Source: JAJPXC01 sp964562375 (GTDB taxonomy: Bacteria; Bacteroidota; Bacteroidia; Bacteroidales; Muribaculaceae). From it: a stretch of 12,057 bases of DNA. Position numbers and translations under genes: made by a program. The notes beneath the pieces were generated by a model. It saw nothing but the letters and a program-made list of their open reading frames with translations. It was not told the origin of the DNA and searched no databases. Below are positions 6,851 through 12,057 of the stretch, piece after piece (position 1 is the stretch's first letter; every line of letters starts with the position of its first letter). Location of the stretch: assembly GCA_964562375.1 (NCBI GenBank), contig CAZLSW010000083.1, positions 1 through 12,057 on the forward strand, in the 5' to 3' direction.

Positions 6851-7968
6851 TGAAGAAAGTGTGCATATTGCAAAATGGACTTGTACGAGGTGGCACGGAC
6901 ACCTTTGTAGTTAATCTTTGCAAGTATCTTGACAAAGAGAAATTTGAGGTCACAGTGATTAATCCTAACGGTGAGGCAAATATACGGGAACCTGAAGTGT
7001 TGCGAACTGGTGCCTCTTTATTGCATACCACTCCTCTAAGAGGGGTTAAAGGAAAGTTGAGGCATCTGGTTCAACTTTACAAAATATTAAGGGAAGGAAA
7101 ATTTGATATTTTCCATACCAATATTGACCTATTCAATGGTCCCCAATTATTTGTGGCATGGTTAGCAAGAGTGCCAGTTCGAGTATGTCATAGCCACAAT
7201 AATAATCAAACCCGTGCGATTAGAGAAGGGCAAACTCTTAGCATCAAAATATATCAATCGGTGATGAAATGGCTGTGCTGGCATTTCTCTAACCGCCGAT
7301 GTGGATGTTCCGCAGAGGCTAACGACTTCCTCTATGCAAGAAAGCCTTGGCAACAGCTTACATATCCTACAGTAATCAACAATGGAATTGAACTGGATCA
7401 ATTCCAGGGTAATCAGAGTGCCATAAGCTTAAAAAAAGATTTTAGTATAAATTTTCAATACCACATAATCACTGTTGGCCGATTCATTGATCAGAAAAAT
7501 CCAGAATTTATAGCGGAGATATTTTGCGAACTTGCTAAAAGAAGGAAAGATTGTGATTTTGTGTGGATTGGAGAAGGTCCATTGGAGGGAAAGTGCCGAA
7601 ATATAGTTGCTGACGCTGGTATAGAAGAGCGAGTTCATTTCCTTGGCACTAGAGGTGATGTGTCAGAAATTCTACAATGTTGTGACGTTTTTCTGCTCCC
7701 AAGTAACTTTGAAGGGTTTGGCATAGTCTTGATTGAAGCGCAAGCCGTCGGCCTCCCTTGCGTCGCATCGGATCAAGTGCCTCAAAATGTTAATTGTGGA
7801 GGAGTAGAGTTTTTACCTCTCACTCAGCCACCCTCATATTGGGCTAATGTAATTGAAGAAGTATTAGAGGGCAAGCGAAAATTCTCAATTTCTAAGATAA
7901 AACTAGACCAATTTTCTGCGGAGACCACCGCTTCGCAAATGGAGCAGGTCTTTAATTCCTTAAAATGA
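6850..7968 (+). CDS. Family 4-like glycosyltransferase (GT-B)
   Basis: This 372-aa protein has the two-domain layout of GT4 retaining glycosyltransferases. The N-terminal acceptor domain starts with VCILQNGLVRGGTDTFV (residues 4-20), whose GG loop is typical of the family. CHSHN (113-117) is the usual inter-strand motif. The C-terminal donor domain begins near ITVGRF (207-212), with QKNP next, GEGP (241-244), HFLGTRGDV (263-271) and the EX7E signature made by Glu288 and Glu296 (EGFGIVLIE). It works at the cytosolic face of the membrane on the growing repeat unit. It begins on the last base of the GT2 stop codon and ends overlapping the next ATG by four bases, so translation is probably coupled. 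GC content is lower than in the activation cassette. The transferred sugar is unknown. Confidence 0.92.
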   Translation: MKKVCILQNGLVRGGTDTFVVNLCKYLDKEKFEVTVINPNGEANIREPEVLRTGASLLHTTPLRGVKGKLRHLVQLYKILREGKFDIFHTNIDLFNGPQLFVAWLARVPVRVCHSHNNNQTRAIREGQTLSIKIYQSVMKWLCWHFSNRRCGCSAEANDFLYARKPWQQLTYPTVINNGIELDQFQGNQSAISLKKDFSINFQYHIITVGRFIDQKNPEFIAEIFCELAKRRKDCDFVWIGEGPLEGKCRNIVADAGIEERVHFLGTRGDVSEILQCCDVFLLPSNFEGFGIVLIEAQAVGLPCVASDQVPQNVNCGGVEFLPLTQPPSYWANVIEEVLEGKRKFSISKIKLDQFSAETTASQMEQVFNSLK

Positions 7969-8986
7969 GATTCCGACATATCGATATAGCGAAAGGAATA
8001 ACTATCCTGGCCGTAATTATAGGGCATTTCCAGATTCTTCCATTGTTGCATCTTCAGAGATTAGCCTTCTCGTTTCATATGCCTTTGTTTTTCATTTTGG
8101 CTGGTGTGTTTTTTCGTCCTCAACCAATCGGTTTATCAATAAGAAAAGATTTTATCAGATTAATGATACCTTTATTCATTACTCTCATAGTCTATAAAAT
8201 TTTCTGTTACTTGTCTGGTGATTACAACGCATTTGTTGACTTGCCCTTTAATCTCCTTGGAAACGCATCAACACCAGATGTTTCGACTAAATTCCAAGGG
8301 CAAATTTCTTGTATAGGAATATTATGGTTCTTACTTCCGATGTTTTGGGCTAGACAGGTATATAATTGTATATCAGCACTTTACCCCCCCCTAATCTCAA
8401 GGGTAAAAATCCTAATCCTACATCAAGATTTATAGGACCGTCAAAATATGGCAGATGCATTATAGCTATAATGATTTCAATTATTGGTATTGGTCTCAGT
8501 CCTTGGTTTTGGCTCCCTTTGGGATTGACACAAGCCCTGTCTGCATTAATATACTTTGCTACGGGCGATGCATTAAGACAAATGTTTCTATCCCCTCCTA
8601 AAAGAAGGCTTTTGTGGCCCATGGCTCTAATATGGATTATGGCTTTTTTAATTCAGCCCTATATCGGGTTTGGTTTTGTATGGCCTTTGATATGGTTAAG
8701 TATTTTAGGAGCTGGTTGTGCCACTGTCTGCATATGTGCTATGTCAGTCAAATTAGAAAACACCAAAAGTGGAAAGTTTCTAGAGTGGTGCGGTAGAAAC
8801 TCAATGGGCATATATTGCTCTCATGCTTTATGTTTTGGAATTGTATATTGGTTATCGGGTGAGTATGGGAAATGGGCGCCTTGGGGAGAAAATATTTGTT
8901 TTCTTTTCCACCTTGTGGTTTGTCTAATGCTTACTTTCTTGGCGAGCAAGATAAGAGGTCTAAAAACCATTTTTCAACTTGCTTAA
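7965..8986 (+). CDS. Frameshifted (possibly phase-OFF) membrane O-acyltransferase, copy 1
   Basis: Two overlapping frames together encode one acyltransferase-3-family membrane protein of the NolL/fucose-O-acetylase-like type. The first (7965-8435, 156 aa as written) holds the conserved start FRHIDIAKG with Asp7, the GH motif His21, and FHMPLFFILAG (37-47). The second, to 8986, holds the remaining membrane segments, the NSMGIYCSH motif and the ending FQLA. The break lies at a run of eight C (8384-8391). Nine C (or six) would join the frames into 340 aa, about the normal family length and close to the neighbouring paralogue. Such proteins transfer acetyl groups to sugars of lipid-linked or exported glycans. 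As sequenced, the product stops after roughly 142 correct residues and 14 wrong ones, so it should be inactive. The alternatives to reversible phase variation are permanent decay or a homopolymer-length error. The start overlaps the GT4 stop (ATGA). Confidence 0.85.
7967..8000 (+). repeat. Direct repeat, copy A (start of acyltransferase 1)
   Basis: This 34-base block covering codons 1-12 of the first acyltransferase matches 8996-9029 in the second at 32 of 34 positions. Beyond it, the two genes remain related but more diverged. It shows tandem duplication and gives a short substrate for recombination or gene conversion between the copies; a crossover would delete about 1 kb. Confidence 0.8.
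8384..8391 (+). repeat. C8 homopolymer at the frame break of acyltransferase 1
   Basis: This run of eight C, the longest G/C homopolymer in the window, lies in an otherwise AT-rich gene. The upstream frame reads Tyr-Pro-Pro-Leu across it and soon stops. The frame needed downstream is reached with nine C (Tyr-Pro-Pro-Pro-Asn-Leu-Lys). G/C runs of this size are known sites of slipped-strand mispairing in contingency genes. Confidence 0.8.
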
Positions 8987-8990
8987 ACAA

Positions 8991-9990
8991 ATGGTGAGAT
9001 TCCGTCATATCGATATAGCGAAAGGCATAGCCATTCTATTCGTTCTCATTGGACACTTCATGTTTTTGCCATCGCTTCATTTACAGAGATTGGCCTATAC
9101 CTTTCATACGCCTCTATTCTTCATCTGCGCTGGTGCTTTTTATAAGCCAAAAAGCTTTACCCATTCATTAAAGAAGGACTTCAAAAGACTTCTTATTCCT
9201 TTATTGGTTACATTCTTCATTTGGGAATTTCTTAAATTTAAGTCTGGACAATCCACATTTTTGCCCCATTATTATTTCTCACGTCTTTGGTACAATTACC
9301 AAGATACTACTCTCCAACAAGGGATAGACGATACTATAGGTATTTTGTGGTTTCTTCCTACCTTGTTTTGGTGTAAGACGTTCTTCAACTTGCTGTATCA
9401 AATTAGGTTTAAGCCAACTCTGATCAATAACAAAAGTTTAATCTTCTCATACCAGGATCTGCTAATAGTGGCTATAAGTCTATTGGCCGCCTATTCTAGC
9501 CGCTTCTTCTGGCTCCCGATGGAAATAACTCAAGGGCTGTCGGTTATGATTTTCTATCTTGGAGGTTTAAAACTAAAACAAGTCATTATAGAAGGTGTTA
9601 ATCTTAAATTCCTACTTGGATTGATTCTAATATGGATTGCTGGTTTCTTATTAGCTTATGACCCCCAATTAGGACATCTCAGTTGGCTTTCATTAATCAG
9701 TTTTCCCGCCGCTATTGCTGGTTCTTTATGTATAATAATCCTATCTCAATATATTAATAGTCAGGCATATAAATGGGGGGGTAATCGTATGGCTAGGTGT
9801 CAACTCCATGGGAATTTATTGTATACACGCACTTTGTTACGGTCTAGTAAGGTTGATGTATTACAATGAAATCTATTGGTTGCCTGATAATGGTGGTGCT
9901 CATTTTATTTTCCATCTTACTTTCGTGATTATTCTCACCTATCTTTTCTCAAAATATCGCTTAACGCGTACCCTATATCAACTCGCTTAG
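8991..9990 (+). CDS. Frameshifted (possibly phase-OFF) membrane O-acyltransferase, copy 2
   Basis: This is a tandem paralogue of the preceding acyltransferase with the same layout: FRHIDIAKG (Asp8), GH (His22), FHTPLFFICAG near residue 38, several membrane helices and the ending YQLA. The upstream frame runs to a stop at 9867-9869, giving 292 aa from ATG 8991. The conserved last helix, VWLGVNSMGIYCIHALC, continues in another frame to 9990. The switch is at a run of seven G (9775-9781). Six G (or nine) would give 332 aa (or 333), matching the paralogue. As sequenced, the last ~60 residues with the conserved NSMGIY segment are lost, so activity is doubtful. I prefer ATG 8991 as the start. A GTG at 8994 aligns exactly with the first copy's start, and an in-frame TTG at 8979 is less likely. 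The gene follows the first copy by four bases. Presumed role: O-acetylation of a glycan residue. Confidence 0.85.
8996..9029 (+). repeat. Direct repeat, copy B (start of acyltransferase 2)
   Basis: Partner of 7967-8000, with 32 of 34 bases identical and same orientation, about 1,030 bases apart. It encodes the conserved FRHIDIAKG segment of the second acyltransferase. Confidence 0.8.
9775..9781 (+). repeat. G7 homopolymer at the frame break of acyltransferase 2
   Basis: This run of seven G, the second-longest G/C homopolymer in the window, lies where the second acyltransferase changes frame. With six G the sequence reads Lys-Trp-Gly-Val-Ile-Val-Trp-Leu-Gly and goes straight on to the conserved NSMGIY motif. 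With seven it reads into unrelated residues and stops at 9869. Confidence 0.78.
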
Positions 9991-10001
9991 TTTAAAAACT
10001 T

Positions 10002-11222
10002 ATGGCACGCCAACGAATTGTCTTTGTAAATCTACACGCTTGCTGGATGCTGGTGCGTACCGCATCGGTAATTGTGTATAAATTCTCTCCGGCGATTAAG
10101 CATGGTTACCTTCTAAAGTACCTTCTTGACCACCCCGAGGATTATGAGGTTTGTACATATCTCAACGATAGGGCTTTTTCCTTGTTCACCAAGGGGCCTA
10201 ATTGGTTGCAAACACTTTTGAATCTATTATCTCCCTTGGAGCATCAATGGATTATGCGTAAGAATGGTATAAAGCCAGCATCAATAAAGCGAATAAAGAA
10301 GCTAAGTAACCTAACTTCCGAAGACATCCTGATAACCTATAACATTCATAACGATACCCATCTTCGGGGATTAATGGAATGTAAAGCATTCAAAGCTCAC
10401 TCTATGCTACATTTCCATGGTACAAGCACTGATGCCCCGCTTATTCAAGCCAATGGAATTGACACTTTGTTCTGTGAAACCGACCTTTCAAAATCTTCAG
10501 AAATTTTCCGACGGTTCTATCCCTTAAACCTTCCTTGGGCAATACACCCTTTTGTATATGCCGAGAGATTTAAAAATCTTAAACCATTCAAGGATCGACA
10601 GAACAAAGCCTTCTCGGTAGGCACAATCACTTACAAGCGCCATCGGGAGTTCTTGGAGGTATATGGGAATCCGTGTGACCAACCAGTTAGGAAATTTGTG
10701 AAAGATTACCCCGAGTATTTCAGCGACACTATTGACTGTTATTCTGAGGACTATGACGAAGGAGATTCTGGCAAGGCTATTAAAGCTCATGAAAACCCAA
10801 TTTCAAAACTTTACAAGCGTGTGTACAATAAGTTTCATAACGGACGACAGAAGAAGTACTTCTCTTTCGACATGGTTGAGAAATTCAACGATTACAAAAT
10901 GAATATCGTTGGGGAAGAGATACTAGGGGTACCAGGCATTGGCTATGTTGAAGGAATGGCATGCGGCTCCGCATACATTGGCCTTGACTCTCCCATGTAC
11001 CGAGATCTTGGTCTTATTCCTGGCCTACATTATATTTCCTACGATGGTACAAAAGAAGATTTACGCCGTGTAATCGAGCACTATCAAAAACCCGAGAATC
11101 AAGCTGAACTTGAACGCATCGCCGCCACAGGTTGCGACTACGTTCGCACCCACTTCAACGGCCCTACTGCAGCCCAACTCTTACTCTCCAAATTAAAGGA
11201 TCTAAAGCAAAAAAATGGTTAA
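10002..11222 (+). CDS. Putative GT-B-fold glycosyltransferase
   Basis: This 406-aa soluble protein is less typical than the other two glycosyltransferases. The C-terminal part resembles the donor-binding half of GT1/GT4-type enzymes: a GYVEGMACGS segment (314-323) with Glu317 in the place of the EX7E glutamate, then a short strand, LHYISYDGTKEDLRRVIEHY and a final helix ending in a Lys-rich tail. The N-terminal part has an opening strand (RIVFVNLHACWML, 4-16) and further strand-like stretches at ILITYNIHND and SMLHFHGTS. There are no membrane segments. The middle (about 250-285) contains a charged insertion rich in Asp, Glu, Lys and Tyr that I cannot place. The start is 11 bases after the second acyltransferase, with an A/T-rich leader and no Shine-Dalgarno sequence. 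The next gene starts 8 bases before its stop. The transferred sugar is unknown; a non-glycosyltransferase role cannot be excluded. Confidence 0.72.
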   Translation: MARQRIVFVNLHACWMLVRTASVIVYKFSPAIKHGYLLKYLLDHPEDYEVCTYLNDRAFSLFTKGPNWLQTLLNLLSPLEHQWIMRKNGIKPASIKRIKKLSNLTSEDILITYNIHNDTHLRGLMECKAFKAHSMLHFHGTSTDAPLIQANGIDTLFCETDLSKSSEIFRRFYPLNLPWAIHPFVYAERFKNLKPFKDRQNKAFSVGTITYKRHREFLEVYGNPCDQPVRKFVKDYPEYFSDTIDCYSEDYDEGDSGKAIKAHENPISKLYKRVYNKFHNGRQKKYFSFDMVEKFNDYKMNIVGEEILGVPGIGYVEGMACGSAYIGLDSPMYRDLGLIPGLHYISYDGTKEDLRRVIEHYQKPENQAELERIAATGCDYVRTHFNGPTAAQLLLSKLKDLKQKNG

Positions 11223-12057
11223 GGAACGAGATCCATTTTATGACAACCTTCGAGCCCTTGCTTGTATAATGATCTGCATTGTACATGCCCCGACCACGAA
11301 TCATCCTGAGATATATCACAACGAAATGGCTGTCACCACTTATAGTATGATGGCCGGAATAAACCTATTTTTTATGATCTCAGGTTCCCTTTTACTCCCG
11401 ACTAATCTCACCTTAAAACAATTTTTGCAGAGGAGGTTGGATAAAATCCTTCTCCCCACATTATTTTGGACTTTTGTTTTTATAATATATAGTTCCATTG
11501 TGAGTAATTGGTCATGGAGGGAAATTAGTTTGGCTATCATTTGTTTCCCCTTCACTAATACGGGTGGAGAAGAACTATGGTTCATGTATGAATTGGTGGG
11601 ACTCTATTTAATTATACCCATAATTAGTCCATGGCTGAAAGTGGCTTCAAAACGACAATTAGAATTTTATCTCATCTGTTGGGTAGTATATCTTTGCTTG
11701 CCTTATACCCCTTTCATATTGGGGCTTGAGCTCAAATCTTCAATATTTTCATATATTGGAGGATTTGTAGGATTTCTGGTTTTAGGATATTATCTGAAAA
11801 AGCATTGGGAAAATTCTTTTTTTGCGAAATGGCCTATAATTAGTATTTTAATTCTTGTTGGGATATGGGTATTACCAGCTGTCTTAATTAGACAATCGAC
11901 ACCAACCAATTGTCTTTCCTTGGGATTAGCCTCTTTGACCTTGGCTATATACATTTTTATGCGACAATTGTCTAGAAGTTCAAATAGGATTATTAAGAGT
12001 ATTTCTAATTTGAGTTTTGGAATATATTTATCTCACTGTTACATTAGCGTACGTCTG
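11215..12057 (+). CDS. Membrane acyltransferase (acyltransferase-3 family, WecH/OatA-like), 3' end outside window
   Basis: An open frame runs from ATG 11215 to the last base of the window (281 residues, no stop). It begins with RDPFYDNLRALACIMICIVHA, carrying the Arg13 and His24 pair typical of acyltransferase-3 proteins. FFMISGSLLL, LWFMYELVGLYLIIPII and, close to the edge, SNLSFGIYLSH are further family landmarks. About nine hydrophobic segments are visible. It differs from the two tandem copies upstream, which are of the NolL-like type, and it is in frame throughout what can be seen. It probably moves acetyl or another acyl group onto a sugar of the repeat unit or its lipid carrier. The first codons overlap the previous gene by 8 bases, next to a run of seven A. 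Perhaps 50-80 residues are missing, judging from usual family length. Confidence 0.88.
   Translation, partial: MVKERDPFYDNLRALACIMICIVHAPTTNHPEIYHNEMAVTTYSMMAGINLFFMISGSLLLPTNLTLKQFLQRRLDKILLPTLFWTFVFIIYSSIVSNWSWREISLAIICFPFTNTGGEELWFMYELVGLYLIIPIISPWLKVASKRQLEFYLICWVVYLCLPYTPFILGLELKSSIFSYIGGFVGFLVLGYYLKKHWENSFFAKWPIISILILVGIWVLPAVLIRQSTPTNCLSLGLASLTLAIYIFMRQLSRSSNRIIKSISNLSFGIYLSHCYISVRL

Noticed and set aside
11209..11217. A7 runs (here at the last acyltransferase start, also near 6480 and 7430) and T7 at 11817-11823 as slippage sites
   Set aside because: All are in frame or at gene junctions in AT-rich sequence, where such runs are common; none coincides with a frame break.
1..12057. Invertible promoters with flanking recombinase sites, CRISPR arrays, tRNA or rRNA genes, insertion sequences, intrinsic terminators
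   Set aside because: I looked for each and saw none. The only long inverted repeat (6348-6395) has a 4-nt loop, so there is no promoter segment to invert.

Overview
The window looks like part of a surface-polysaccharide (capsule, O-antigen or exopolysaccharide) biosynthesis locus from a member of the Bacteroidota, probably a gut-type Bacteroidales. This rests on two things. No start codon in the window has a recognisable Shine-Dalgarno sequence, and several are preceded by A/T-rich stretches. The flippase, HAD and nucleotidyltransferase proteins also have the character of Bacteroidales capsule proteins. The genus cannot be fixed from the sequence alone. Every gene is on the + strand. Most genes overlap or nearly abut, so the whole window reads as one long operon.

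Layout: (1) Positions 1-305 hold the GC-rich, C-ending tail of an unrecognised upstream gene. (2) 312-1622 encodes a 436-aa protein with an HEYVH zinc-protease-like motif and a Cys/His/Pro-rich tail. (3) At about 1623 the composition falls sharply to AT-rich and the polysaccharide genes begin with a Wzx-type flippase (1626-3191). (4) 3231-5895 is a three-gene cassette: a small HAD phosphatase, a nucleotidyltransferase-like/kinase fusion and a stand-alone nucleotidyltransferase. Together they probably make an NDP-activated small molecule or sugar. (5) Two glycosyltransferases follow (GT2-type 5888-6850; GT4-type 6850-7968). (6) 7965-9990 holds two tandem paralogous membrane O-acyltransferase genes, both out of frame in this sequence. 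(7) 10002-11222 is a third, GT-B-like glycosyltransferase. (8) 11215 to the right edge is a third, different membrane acyltransferase, cut by the window end.

Working model (inference): the cassette activates a building block, three glycosyltransferases assemble a lipid-linked repeat unit, the acyltransferases decorate it, and the flippase exports it. No Wzy polymerase, initiating phosphoglycosyltransferase or Wza/Wzc export gene is in the window; these would lie outside it.

Two observations stand out. First, the two longest G/C homopolymers in the window (C8 at 8384-8391 and G7 at 9775-9781) sit exactly where each paralogous acyltransferase loses its frame. Adding one C or removing one G would restore proteins of about 340 and 332 aa. 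That is the signature of slipped-strand phase variation, unless it is a homopolymer sequencing error. Second, the GT2 gene contains a 22-bp inverted repeat with one mismatch and a 4-nt loop (6348-6395), followed by a third partial copy of the arm that could form a competing hairpin. Coding sequence does not usually contain such a structure.
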